Shown piece by piece: positions 1 to 41,846 of a stretch of 64,000 nucleotides of DNA (position 1 is the first letter of the stretch; each line of letters opens with the position of its first letter). Position numbers and translations under genes: made by a program. Below the pieces are notes generated by a model. The model saw only the letters and a list, made by a program, of their open reading frames with translations. It was not told the origin of the DNA and did not search any database. Source of the DNA: Lingula anatina (taxonomy: Eukaryota > Brachiopoda > Lingulata > Lingulida > Lingulidae). The stretch covers positions 21,998 through 85,997 of the forward strand of contig NW_019775805.1 of the NCBI RefSeq assembly GCF_001039355.2. Direction: 5' to 3'.

Positions 1-303
1 CCGTTTTCTCGTTTTAATTCACAATCCTGTAAACGTACACACAAGCAAGGTACTGCTCTTAAATATCTGCGTATTTAAACATATTTTTCTTTCAGTAAGT
101 TATATTATAATTATAAAACATTGGCATCATAAAATGATGCAATAACATTGAAATCAAAATTGGATCTGAAGTTGAGATAATTACATTGTTCTATATATCA
201 TACGTTCATCTTGTTACACGCAACTCATTTTACTTACTGAATCACAGAATAGGAAAATCCCTCCTCTGTGGTGTGTATAGGCCTGCTGAAGTAAGCGTGG
301 TAG

Positions 304-560
304 ACGTCAGTGGACTATTTATTACTTCTTCTGGAGATAATTGTATTGAAGACATCCGTTTTAATTCATCTTGGAAAAAATCAGGTTCCTAGCTTCTACT
401 TAGTTGGAATTGTTGATCAACTTTGTTAACAGTTGAATTAGACATCAGTGGACTATTTATCACTGCCTCTAGAATTCCAAATATGGAAGACATCCATTTA
501 AATTCTTCTTGGAAAAAACAGGTTCCTTCAACTTAGTTTGAATTGTGCATCGACTGTGAC
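304..560 (+). repeat. Two units of the same ~150-bp tandem repeat in copy A
   Basis: Cores gtcagtggactatttatta (306) and atcagtggactatttatcac (443), each followed by gaagacatcc and a ttcttcttggaaaaa-like block. Homologous to the four-unit array at 31480-32060. Confidence 0.7.
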
Positions 561-2799
561 AACATTTGAAGTTACCTTTATAGTGGCAAGGTAGGATTCA
601 ACAGATGTTAATGAAAATCGGTGTGAATATGTCTCCTAAGGAGTTTTGAATCTCTGTGAAGTAAAATGGAAACAATATGGGGTGTACACTATTTGCACTG
701 GTTTTGCCCAAAGTTGACCACTGTCCTTGAAATATGGTACACATATACATGAGAATTTTTTTTAATGATATAACACTTGAAATTAGTGTATATTTGATTA
801 GAACAAACATCTAACATCACAATCAAGCTGTTTTATGATTTTATCACCCCTGTAAAATAATGCCCATTTTTCTCAGCCCTCCCCCAAATCACTTTGAGAC
901 CCTGCCATTACCATAATACGTAAGCTCATCTGACACAGCGGGGAGTAAACTCATGAGCTTAATTGCCATGAATATCAACATATATAGGATAGTTCTATTG
1001 ATCTATGAATATAATACATATCGCTGTACCTTTTTTTTAGTTGAGAGACATATGCCCTGGAAATAAGAAGTTTTGGTCTATTTTTATCATTAAAATGACT
1101 CAGCACCGTCTATCCAGGTGGAGGGTACTTTGTCCACAGTATAATATGTGTTACCCTAAATAAATATCACAAACTTAAGTATAAAATAGTCACAGGGCCC
1201 AAAATATGTTTCTTAAATATATGATATCTGAAAGCTTTTAAACGAGGACTTAAACGGTGATCTTTCAGCTGGCGCCACACAAAGAAATGTGTGAAAATTT
1301 GGATACCTCCCAAAATATTGTAAAAATCGTAAAAAGATTGGCTGGCCAGTACTATGGGTCCATTCCCAATGAAAACTTTCATTCTACCTACATCGATCCA
1401 ACTCCAAGGGTGCTTCGAGCTGAATGTAATCAGGTTAACATATTATCAGACCTCTTCATGTTTCCTATCTATTCTTACAATCACCAGTTTATCTTAATTC
1501 TACTACATGTATATGTAAGGAGGAGGTTGTTTATGCGACAGCATTTAGCGAGAGTCCCCCTGGAGTTAGATCTATCTATATAAAACGACAATTCCATTGG
1601 AAATGAGCCCTATGACTGATGCACAATGCTACCGCTGTTGTGTAATAGCAGCACCCCATTAAGACGTGTAAAATGTACCACTGAACATCCATTCCAAACT
1701 TATAATAATTATGCACATCAGATAATATGGTGTAGGTTTATTGTGTAGGGTGACGAGCATAATGAAAAATTCACAAAATTCAGGACAAAATAATAATCCA
1801 ATTAAGCTGGTTTTCTGATTTTAGCCGTATGCCAACCCTAAGAATCATTCTAGTAAGTTACAAAATGAAAAGTCACAGTTTTATTTTCATAATGTTTGTG
1901 ATGGCAGTGCACAAATATATTTTTCATAAAAATAACTGCATTGCTTCAAGAAGAGAATGCAGTCAAGCTGTTTTTTCAACTCAGGCTCTATATTGTAGCC
2001 TATACTTCTTTTCTGTAAGTTTGAGCATCATAAGTATAATGGTTTTATTTTAATGATTATTATTGGCAGTGTCCAAATAGCGTTTTCTTCAGCTTTGATG
2101 CAATACTGCAATCCTTCAATCTTTGATGCAATCCTTCAACCTCAGCCAGCTCCAATTCGTGTGACGTAATATTGGGAATTTGGGGGCAAAAACATCATTT
2201 TCAGTTTTGGTTTTCTTATTTTCTCAGGCACCTGGACAGCTATAAACATGCTTTTAACGGTATAATTACACTTGAACTACAAGAGGGGTTTGGGGATTTT
2301 TCTTTAAAGACTTACTGTTGTTTTCATCTATAAAACGTGATTTTAGCCCAATTTGAGTGCAGCCCCCCTTAATACCACAGCTCTAGACACAAGGCACTAC
2401 TAAAGAAGAGCCAAGGACAGGCTGTGGCATTTATGGCGAAATCGTGACTTATTTTCTTAACTGAGGTTCCAAAAGTTCATACACACTTTACTCATTAAAA
2501 TGCCTTGGCTTCCGCTGAATGATGTGTTAACGATTTTGTTACAGGTCCCCATTATGGAAGAGATTTTCCTAATTGAAAACATTCAGACATTCCACTTGGT
2601 AGAGATGCTTTCAAATCAGCTCTTTAACTTGCATCACAGTCCTCTGCCAAGTAAACTGCTTTGTCTTCGTTGAGCGTCGTTAATTGTTATTGCTTTAATG
2701 CTCTAATAATTTAAAAACCACTTCGCAGCTTTTACCATTATACCACTTGTCTCTGTGAAATTTCCTTTCACAATAATTTATTTTTCTTTATCAATAATG

Positions 2800-2843
<44 letters not shown>
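2800..2843. repeat. (ATT)n microsatellite
   Basis: Uninterrupted TTA/ATT repeat in copy A. The equivalent part of copy B (about 32900) has only atgatgattatat, so the run expanded in copy A. Confidence 0.9.
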
Positions 2844-3031
2844 GCAAAACAGGGTCCTGACTTTATTAAAAAGAACTATATGACATTTTGTTTAATAAAG
2901 ATTGTTCTGGTTTAAAACACTTCTATTTTGCTTCAATTATGCTTCAATTATGGGTTTCAATTACGTCCCTATAAATGTGTGGGAAGGTGTTTGTTATATT
3001 CTTTAAAAAAAAAATAAAAGAATGATGAGAC

Positions 3032-3351
3032 TATATATAAAAATAATAATAATCTTTATTGAAATATTGCAACCCGAAGGTTGAAGTATATATAATATCT
3101 CATTTATTTATTTATTTACTTTTTAAATGAAGTTTATTTCAGTCAGAGAAGCCTGGTCATGTTTGGCCCTGTTGCACTCTATAGTCGCTCTCCCTGGGGA
3201 GGATACAGCCCGGCTGCCATATAAGCCGCTCAGAGCTAACAAACGTATCATTTCTTGTATATAATCATGTACCCAATAAAGTCATTCAAATCAAATCAAA
3301 TCCACTTCCAGACCCGGACACTCTAACCACAAGGCCATCCGGTCGGTTCTA
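3032..3351 (-). mobile_element. tRNA-derived SINE
   Basis: Read on the minus strand from 3351, it begins with a tRNA-like head containing an A-box-like ggccttgtggttagagtg. A body follows and it ends in an ATT-rich tail near 3032. Copy B of the segmental duplication lacks it (clean junction near 33090), which marks it as an insertion. Confidence 0.7.
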
Positions 3352-4455
3352 GAAGCACTGAGTTGCATCCAAAGATATCTATGACCTTTTATGACATTAA
3401 ACAGGTATTTAATAGAAATTGTCATAAATATGAAACTGCACACTGCTACCTCATTAGAATAACCTTAAATGCGTCAACAACTACGTTACCATTAATGGAA
3501 TTACAGCAACATAAACTTTTGGTTATCAACATGTTATCATCGTCATTCTAGCTATATAAAAACAATGGACAGCATATTCTTCCATCAAAATAGTGCATGA
3601 CAACTTGTAAGGACCTCTTTGACATCCTACTTACGCCATGTGTGCTCAAGTGTAGATGATGAGTGAAAAGAAACAATATTTGCACTGTAGTGTACTGCAT
3701 TTTTATATTATAAAATTATATTTTTGTTTTAGTCTGCTGAGGAGACTATCTATAAAAAATGTAGCACTTTCACAGCATCCTCCCTTCCATTACAGGGTGC
3801 TTGATATGTTACATTATAAGTAACATTATGATCTTTACACTCACTTAAGTATTCTACTTTTATTTAGGAGTAATCCAACCACGCACACATTAACATATTA
3901 TGTCAACATACTGTTACCACTGTGCGACCTCAGTGTCAAATGCTATCAGTTAAATTATTTCCCTCACATTAGAAGAATGTGGTTATTTTCCACTGAGAAG
4001 ACATCACTTTGCTACAATGTTAGTGTCATCAACTACCACCAGAAAGGTAAATGACCTTCAACTCCAATTTCACTGAGGTAAAACACTTATGTAACTGAGA
4101 TCAAAGGCCTTCAAATTTGGCAATGTCACCGATGTCAACAATTTTCATCTTTACCAATGTCACAGAGTTCAACGACTTTCCACTTTAACACCATTTACGT
4201 GTTTAGATATATTTTTTGTGATTGAATAATTGTTGTACTGTCTAGTATGATTTTATTTAAGTAGTCGGAGCAGACAAAAAGACACAATTAAAAAAAGAAT
4301 ATTTAATTAAATTATAAATTATACTTTTGAATAAATGGATATAAGAGGTCCACTTAGTGCAATGTTATTTTTACTTGCAATGGAAAAATGTATGTCAACA
4401 TGTCAATATTAACTTTAGGCAAAATCATTTTTCAAGATGCCAGGAGAGAAGAGAA

Positions 4456-4523
4456 CTATACTTTAGCCACCAAAGCATCACAGTCCATGCTTCTGTTGGC
4501 CTGGGGGTTGCCCTTCCCACCAA
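4456..4523 (-). pseudogene. Duplicated METTL3 exon 14 fragment
   Basis: Matches METTL3 exon 14 (35129-35191) with several substitutions and a one-base loss at the acceptor. METTL3 exons 15 and 16 are absent: copy A jumps from the point matching just past the METTL3 stop codon to the intron upstream of exon 15. As a METTL3 copy it is therefore non-functional. Confidence 0.85.
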
Positions 4524-5642
4524 CTGAAATATGAACAAAAATATCATAAGAACTTCTCGTTAAACATCTTATTATTTATAATGAATAATGTTTATCCCTG
4601 TAACAAAAGCATTAAGTGTGCAGTTATTGCTCGGTATTGTTAACTGTATGCCATTTTGTGAACAAAATCTGTGATAAACAGCGTGCTTACACGAGCTCGG
4701 ACCTGATCCCGCACATGAGAATTGCTTAATTTTAGATACTGCAAACTGAGAATGGGAAGAAAAACATCAAATCTTATTTATAGAACAAAAAAGGCATAAA
4801 AATTTCTTTGAAATAAATGATAAACAGAATATCATAATTAAAATAATAAAATATTAGTTCAACCATAATTTGTCCAAATTGACACAAAATAAAAAACAAA
4901 AGATTTATAGTAAATTATCCTTTAAAATTCTCACTTACCCATTTTCATCCACTGTCGCAAGCCAGGTTGATTTCTGGTGACACAGAGAAAGCAAATGCTA
5001 CCAGTAATGCGGGTATACGGAGGCACAAAAATATATCTCTTTACAGGTAAGTCTAGATAACAGGTTTTATTAGGAAGATTATAGTTAGGAGGCACAACCG
5101 TGTCTAAACACGCGTTCAGCTGATACAAAGACATAACGTTAGAACATTTCATGAATCTCCGACTTTAATATAACTTCAATTTTTTCTTAACAAGATGGGT
5201 TATATATAAGTGAATTTTGTTAGTCATCCAGTAGAATAACGGATAATAAATAATGAATGATACATATAAATAACTCTGATACTGGAACTTACATTTAGCA
5301 AGTGACCGACGTTGCGGTCTCAATCTGAGAACTTTCACTAGGTTAATGATCTGAATGGACTGGCCATCTTATGCCACACGGCTAGGAAATATCACCGGTG
5401 CCCTGTCCTATATATGCGAGAGGTCTTCTGTCTTGTTCAATGTTGGATTTTCCAGCCGTTTCCAAATAGCTTTTTGATGCCACGTAGTTCCAGTTTTTTC
5501 TCTTCACTTTTCTAGACCAACAATGAAGAATGAACTTACAAGGTTTGGTAGAGCGTGAGGGAGGGGGCAACTGCTGCATCCTTTCAGAATAAAATGTTTC
5601 TTCGGTTGCATCTGGCTCTCCGACTGGAGGTCTGTACACCAT
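4456..5642 (-). CDS. Possible small chimeric gene ending in a METTL3-derived exon
   Basis: Four segments join in one open frame with GT-AG junctions: 5540-5642 (starts ATG in context ACAAATGG), 5293-5337, 4939-5052 and 4456-4523. All three donors are GTAAGT or GTAAGTG. Total 330 nt, 109 residues. The last segment is a diverged copy of METTL3 exon 14 (GGKGNPQANRSMDCD, with G-to-S, V-to-A and E-to-K changes). One base lost at the acceptor makes it phase 1, matching the upstream donor, and the stop TAG lies in the old METTL3 donor. The first three segments are not recognised; they contain PPPSRS and an IFVPPYTRITGS stretch. Alternatives: a chance chain of splice-like sites next to a dead METTL3 fragment, or a longer 5' exon set. 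No expression evidence is available. Confidence 0.35.
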
Positions 5643-5759
5643 TTGTCTCCAGGAAAGTTGTGCAAAACTAAAAGCTCACAAACCACATTGAGTTTGGAAA
5701 GTTCCTGACGGAAACCCATAAACACATTGTCAATGACAGAATTTAAGTAGAAAAAACTA

Positions 5760-7240
5760 AAGAAAGACGGTGACAGGTCGCGTGCACGAGCTGCCAGTTA
5801 CGTTAATTCTCCTATATCAACATGCCACCTGTCGTTGCTCCATCGTGGATTTGCTGTTGGGGTTCACTCCATATACATGTACAGCCTTTGGCCTATACTT
5901 AGCCGCCAGCAAGGCAATAAGCACATACCCCTTGTCAGAGTTGGGGGGGAGGAGACACAACTCTTGCCCAAGATGTTCACTTAGGTTGGTGAAGGAACCA
6001 GAGAACCCCCCCCCCCCTTTTCGAATATTCCTCTAATGTTATCAGAATGTTTCGAATGCTGTCGGAATGCCGTGATAATATTTAGAATGCAGTCATAGTG
6101 CATTTAGAATACTATTCAAATGCCATTCGATAATTTTCCACTTGGAATGCACTTCGAAAATTTTGAGCATGAGCAAAACATTCGGGCCAGCCACGAGAAT
6201 GGGTAAAAATATTTGGAATGCACTCAGAAATTTTAGAATGCTCTTCGAATATCCAGAAATTTCCGACGGCATTCTTGTTCATTCTGCCCCTAGGGCCTTA
6301 AATTCAGTTCTTTTGAACCACACATTTCCATCACACAACATGAACAGGTAGATCATAACTGAATCCAGTATATTGTTTTGAACCAATCAATTCAGCTAAG
6401 ATTAACCATTTTGGTCAGTTACCAGTAACTTATTGAAAGCAACTGTATATAAACCGTATATAAACGGTTGTAATTGAAGTAGTCATATCTAGATATGAGA
6501 ATGTATTGTTTAAAACTAACAGAAATGTTAGCCGTTTGGACCAACTGGTTTTGATACAGTTAGCTCAACGGAATATTTATTGGATGTATATTGACAGAGT
6601 GAATCGTTTTATACTGAACGTACCCTGTACTTTCGGTTAAAGGGATAACAAATGTGCGTATTTTATCCATATTTCACAAGAAACACAAATCATAGAGATT
6701 TAATAAAATTCTATCTTACGACAAAAATGGTGGTTAAAGCAATAATTTTGAAACTTGTGCTTGCTATCACATCACGTGACCTACATAGATGGCTACACTC
6801 TGTTATAGTATCTAAGGAGAATATTACAAACAAATCAAACTTTTTAGAAAAAAACATGGACTAACTATGAATGTCGGAATGGATTTATAAACCATAAGTT
6901 AGTATGGGAACAATGTCCTTTACCCCAGGAAAATCCATTTTGGGGCCAAAATGAACAGTTGTTGATCCTTAAAGTTTAACTGATCAGTTTTAAGAGTGTA
7001 TTGACTTGTTTCTTAGCATTAGTGTGACATTTCTGGTTATTTGATTGTATCATCTTGCCTTGTACTTGCCTATTTCTTTACCCCGACTGTGACCCAGAAG
7101 TGAAAAAAATATATGTATTACGATAATTTTTTAATGGCATTTATAATTATCTGTTGGATTTTGCAGCCATTTTGTAAAACCATATATACCTATAATTTCA
7201 AAAGTTGCAAACAAAATAGTACCTAAGACAGAGAAAAACA
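5760..7240. other. Non-coding stretch without recognised features
   Basis: AT-rich sequence with a short run of c's at 6006-6018 and several diverged copies of an attcgaatgc/ttggaatgc-like motif (6030-6280). No supported gene, RNA or transposon was found here. Confidence 0.5.
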
Positions 7241-7242
7241 TT

Positions 7243-7248
7243 TTATTT
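7243..7248 (-). terminator. Candidate polyadenylation signal AATAAA for the SRCR gene
   Basis: AATAAA on the minus strand about 360 bp past the SRCR stop codon. It is the nearest one noticed downstream. The actual cleavage site is unknown. Confidence 0.35.
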
Positions 7249-7608
7249 GTGTAATGAGCTCTACAATATGTCTGAAAAGCGAAATACTTGAATATATTAG
7301 CCAATTGTAGCGAGAATTGTTATTTAATTGTTATTCCGCTAACTGTTGGCGGCCATTTTGGATATATAAAAAGTATAGATATGCATATAAACAGGGGTTT
7401 AGTTAGGATAAAGCAGTGGTAAGAGGCAAGGTAATCTATGCCAGAGTGTTTATATTCACGGAAAATGCAATTTTGGATTTATCATGTTTTAAATGTAGGC
7501 ATTTATCTGTTTTTTTACTTTAAAAACCTCAAGGCAGTGCAAGAGGAAAAATAAGTTATGTTGCTATTTTGTCCAGGTGAACCCTTACTATGCTTTGGGG
7601 ATATGTTC

Positions 7609-29673
<22,065 letters not shown>

Positions 29674-29769
29674 TTGGAAACCTGAAAGAAAATATAATGC
29701 AGATTTTTGTTACTTGTACGTAAGAATTGAATCTGAGAAAAACCACTTATATACAAAATGGGCATAACT

Positions 29770-30165
29770 TCATCAAAAATAAACCGATCAAGATAATTTT
29801 CGAACTTGAGCTGAACATTTGTTCTATGAATCTATCCTGCAAGTTTTTAAGCAAGCAGTTATTTGAATAACGATAGATAAAATATGCTGTAAAAAGTCTT
29901 GGAAAAAGTGTCTGATCATGCTGATTTTGAAACTCAACCTGTATTTCATGAACATCCATCAGTTCTGTAAATTTGCAGACAAAAAGTAAAACTATTTTCA
30001 TTTTATTTGTAAAACGGTGGAAAAAATATGCTAAAAGCAAGCAAAAAACGGACAAACTTGGAAAAATGGTTCGATCAATCTGATTGTCGAACTCAACCTT
30101 TTTTTATGACTTAACATTAGTTCTGTAAGTTGGAAGACAAAAGGTCAAATAGTTTTCCACTTATC
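29770..30165. repeat. Degenerate tandem repeat, about 165-bp period
   Basis: Blocks at about 29790, 29905 and 30065 share a gatcatgctgat/gatcaatctgat core, then ctcaacct, agttctgtaa and a gacaaaa motif. Otherwise 29690-31180 is AT-rich and shows no supported gene; its long minus-strand ORFs look like chance. Confidence 0.45.
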
Positions 30166-31479
30166 GTTACACTGAAAGTGCACAGCGATGACACTAATAT
30201 GTTTAGACACATCTGACACATCATAAAAAAAAAACTTTTTGATCAAGTTGCATGCCATATGTATATATAAGGCACGATCCCTTTTTATGAAAAATGCCAT
30301 GGATAATTTTCCCTTCTCAAGGTTAAGGATACTGTAAGATTTTGCCAAAAGCTCCTTATTTACTAACTTACATTCTTTTGGATAGCAGATAACTCTTCTG
30401 TGTTCTTTGATTAAATTTATTAACATATACAAATACCATGTTATGGGTGACGTCATAATAGCAATTGTGGGGTAAAAATAAAAACTTTGGTGTGTCAAAT
30501 TTTCCTTTGCCTCCACAAATGGCGTTTAAGTGCCAATTTCATGACACCATTTAGTACTCCAAAACCCTGCCAGCGATTTTTTAAAGGCCTCGGTTCAGAT
30601 TTTATTATTAATAATGCAATTTAATGCCTTTGTTAAATGTAAATCCGTAATAAGGAGCTCATAACTCTATAACAAAACCATTTAAACCAAAATGTCGGCA
30701 AGGGATTGAAGCCCATAGACCATTGGTAAACTATGCGAATTTTCGTGATGAAATCTTGTTTATGGATGAAGTTACGCCCAATACCAATTATTATTTCACC
30801 TCAAAATAGAAAGGCGTTAATTTGACAATAAAAGCTTTGAACTGCTTATGCTTATACATAGCAACGAGAAATATGAACGCTGATATTTAATATCATCGAG
30901 TAGTTTTTATTGTTTTAAATCAGCACGAATGTAGGTGCATTATTGAACAATTAGATGCAGGAAAAACATGTTCGGTATCTGGATGATCCAAAACTCTTAC
31001 AGTACCCTTAATGCTTCATTTAAACAGAGTTCTCATCTTAAATGTGTTTTCAAACTTAGATTTTATCTTTGTAATCGTTTTTCTAAAAGTCCAGGCTGTG
31101 CTTAAACAAACCCACGCTTTTAGACTTTTCTTATTACACGTGACTTGCCTTGTGATATAAAATGAAACCAATGTTCTTCATCAATGGTCGTTTCCAGTTT
31201 ACAATTCTGTAAACGTACACACAGGCAAAGTATTGCTCTCAAATATCTACACGTATTAAATATACATTGTTCTTTCAGTAAATTATAATTATCAAAACAT
31301 TGGCATTATAAAATGATGCAATTAACTCTGAAATCAAAATTGGATTTGGAGTCACGATAATTGCATTCTACTTTACATCATACGTTCAACTTTATACGAT
31401 AAATTTATTTTACTTACTGTTCAACGCGCAAAATATGATATTTAACTTCTTCCGACACGATGTCTAAAGTCTGCTGAAG

Positions 31480-32060
31480 TGACCCTAGTGGATAACAGTG
31501 AACTATTTACCACTGCTTATGGGGGTCTTTATGTTGAAGACATCCGTTTTTATTCCTCATAGAATAATAACAGGTTCCTTTTTCTTAGTTTAAATTGTAA
31601 ATCAACTTTTTAAAGTTAAAAAAATGGCTGGAGTGGCCGTAGTAGACAACGGTGGGTTATTTATAACTGCTTAAGGAGGTCCTTATGTGATAGATATGTA
31701 TTTTAATTCTTCTTGGAATAATAACAGGATCCTTTTACTTAGTTTGAATTGGAAATCAACGTTTTAAAATTAAAATAATAGCTGAAGATGCCGTAGTAGA
31801 CATTAGTGGATTATTTATCACTGCTTAAGGAGGTCCTTATGTGGAATACATCCATTTTAATTCTTCTTGGAATAATAACGGTTTCCTTTTTACTTAGTTG
31901 GAATTGAAAATCAACTTTTTAAAATTAAAATAGCAGCTGAAGTGGCCGAAGTAGACATCAAATGATTATATATCACTGCCTCTGGAGATCCAAATATGGA
32001 AGACATCCCTTGAAGGGATTCTTGAAAAAAAACAGTGTCTTTCTACTTAGTTTGAATTGT
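31480..32060 (+). repeat. Tandem ~152-156-bp repeat, four units
   Basis: Starts of a shared gacatcagtggattatttat-like core fall at about 31491, 31647, 31799 and 31954. Each is followed by an aattcttcttggaa-like block. Copy A has two units, at about 304 and 441 (spacing 137). Confidence 0.75.
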
Positions 32061-34028
32061 TCATCAACTTGGATGACAGCCAAAAGAGCTGTCGACAGGT
32101 GCCATGACTTGCGTGGACAGTTTTGGTGCATCGACCAGTCTACCTATCATGCATTCATTGGCCACACCGTGTTGGGTAATGCTTCTCAAGCGATTTTATA
32201 TCACGCCAAGATTGTCAGATATTGAAAGTTTTGCAACATTGATTTTATCTGACTGTCGACACTAAATGAAATTGAATAAAATTGTTCTCGTCTTTCTAAA
32301 ATTGATACTAATGTTGTGGCAGGGTAAAAAATGGCGGATTGTGCAACAAACGTCAAAAAATGATTTTTAATGTTGCTCAAAAAGCTAAAAGGTCGATTTA
32401 CCATGTACTTGTAATCCACCACACTATACGATTTTGTATACAATTAACAGTTAGAATAGATTATGATGCATCAATTATAAACAGATTAATATCACACCTC
32501 GGTACACAAGACACTACTGAAGGAGTTCCAAGGACTCACTGGCATTTATGGCGAAATCATGACTTATTTTTTTAACTGAGATTCCAAAAGTTCACACATA
32601 CTTCATTCATTAATGTCTTGTCAATGTCTATGCCTTATACTTAATGTGTTTTGTCTATCCTGGATATTTCCCTAATTGAAAACATTCAGACATTCCACTT
32701 GGTAAAGATGTATTGAAATCAGCTCTTTAACTTGCATAACAGGAGTCCTCTGAATATTCTGATGTCCTCCGTTGAGCGTCATTTAATTTTATTGCTCTGT
32801 TCTCGGATTTTAAAACCACTTCAAAGCTTTTATCATTTTACCATGTTTCTTTCAAAATTTTCCTTAAACATCTGTTTTTTCATTTTATTTATCAATAGTA
32901 AAAATAATGATGATTATATAAAAACAGGGTCCTGGCTTTATTAAAATGTAGTGTATGACCATTTGTTTGAATAAAATTATTCTAGTTTAATACATTTTTG
33001 CTTTAATTATGGTTTAATTATAGGTATCAAGTCCGTACATATGTGTTGGAAGGTGTGTCCTGTTACTAAAAACATAAAAGAATGATGCGACAAGAAGCAC
33101 TGAGATACATCCAAAGGAATCTATAATCATTTTGACATAAAACAAGTATTTAATAGAAATTGTCATAAAAATGAAACTGCACACTGCTACCTCATTAAAA
33201 TTAAAACTTGAATGCCTTAACAACTGCATTACCATTAATGGTGATATATTTACAGCAACATAAATCTGTGGTAAAAATTAGTGTCAAAATGTTACCATTA
33301 TCATTGTAAATATATTAAAAACCTTGAACATTGCATATTCCCCTACACAAAGGCTGCATAACAACTTGTAAGACCCTCTTTAACATCCCACTTCTGCCAT
33401 GTGTACTCAAGTGTAGATGATGAGTGAAAAGAAACAACACTTGTACTGAAGTGTACTGCATTTTTATTTCATAAAAATTATATTTTAGTTCTAGCCTGCA
33501 GAGGAGCCTATCTAGTATATAAAATGTACCACTTTCACAGCATCCTCCCTTCCATTACAGGGTGCTTGACATGCTACCTTATAAGTAACATTATGCTCTT
33601 TACACTCATTAAGTATTCTACTTTTATTTAGGAGTAATCCAACTCCTAACACATTAACATATTACGTCAACATAGTGTTTCCACTGCATGACCTCAGTGT
33701 TAAATGCTTTCAGTTAAATTGTTTCCCTCGCATTAGAAGAACGTGGTTATTTTCCACTGAAAAGACGACACTTTACTACAATGTTAGTTTCATCAACTAC
33801 CACCAGATAGGTAACTGACCTTCAACTCCAACTTCACTGAGGTAAAACACCTATGTCACTGAAATCAAAGACCTTCAAATTTGGCAATGTCACTGACGTC
33901 AACAGTTATGAACTTTACAAATGCCACCGAGTTCAACGGCCTTCAACTTTACCACCATTTTTCCAGTCCTCTATAACCATTTACATGTAAAAACCTAATA
34001 AGACACAAATGTTGTTGTGCTGTTGATA

Positions 34029-41158
<7,130 letters not shown>

Positions 41159-41799
41159 GTTGGAGCGTTTGTAATTCACAGTAAGGTCAATATAATTACC
41201 TAAAACTATGATAAACAATAACAGTCAAGAGGTTTCGGCTACACATGGGCGGCGCCATCTTTATTTTGCATGATGGTAAAAATCAAAATCACATCTAACG
41301 CAATGTGCCACTGCGGTGTCTGCGGTATCTCTTCATATTTCCAGACATTTTTCAGTCACTTTTGGGAAGTGGTCCAACGACAACCCTAAGTAATAGAATT
41401 AATGATTGACCTCTTCCTTCTTGCAACCCTTGACCGCCAAGTGGACATCAAACGTCTTATGGGTTGAAGGGAGAGAATATGTCGACAGTAGATCTACAGT
41501 GTGTTAGTTGAGAAGCGGTTGTACACTTTCTTGCGTGCTCAAAGGAACGTTTTTAATTAATCCATTATAAAGCGTTGTAAATAATTGACGAAAGGATACA
41601 ATTATTAAACTGTTAGTGGTAATATTAACTCTTAAACCGATTTCTTATGGTGTTTCCAGTCGAATGTTTCCACTTCACAAGATAAGAAAATGTCTAGTGC
41701 ATTAACACTGCCCGATGACGTCATGATCGATCTTGGTCCGCCATTTGTAAAGAATAGTTCCAAAGGAAAACGGGCACTTTTTCAGCAAATTCAGAGAAA
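41159..41799. promoter_or_regulatory. Shared head-to-head promoter region of METTL3 and the zinc-finger gene
   Basis: The two start codons point away from each other, about 640 bp apart. The stretch contains a ggcggcgccatctttatt segment near 41250 (YY1-like, on the minus strand AAGATGGCG) and a full palindromic CRE, tgacgtca, at 41716-41723. Transcription start sites were not determined. Confidence 0.5.
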
Positions 41800-41846
41800 A
41801 TGGAAGACCCAAACTCCTCAGGTAAAGTCACAAATCGTCTCCAGTT
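41690..41846 (+). other. Upstream ORF overlapping the zinc-finger start codon
   Basis: An ATG at 41690 opens a frame reading MSSALTLPDDVMIDLGPPFV that passes the main ATG (41800) in another frame and runs past the exon 1 donor. If spliced it meets TGA soon after entering exon 2. It could lower translation of the main frame. It is not the main start, because its phase does not fit exon 2. Confidence 0.4.
41716..41723. promoter_or_regulatory. CRE-like palindrome TGACGTCA
   Basis: Perfect 8-bp CREB/ATF consensus 77 bp upstream of the zinc-finger start codon. The same site is present in the second copy near 44881-44888. Confidence 0.45.

Larger units (their letters stand above)
1..4660. repeat. 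Segmental duplication, copy A
   Basis: Collinear with 31185-35330, from the aaacgtacacacaagcaa block near 30 to the intron beside METTL3 exon 14. It lacks about 885 bp holding the last two METTL3 coding exons, and has a SINE insertion (3032-3351) absent from copy B. The copy probably extends left of the window. No gene other than the METTL3 fragment is seen inside it. Confidence 0.85.

Noticed and set aside
29747-30516. Two minus-strand ORFs of 102 and 123 codons
   Set aside because: AT-rich, dominated by I, F, K and L, overlapping a degenerate tandem repeat, with no recognisable domain.
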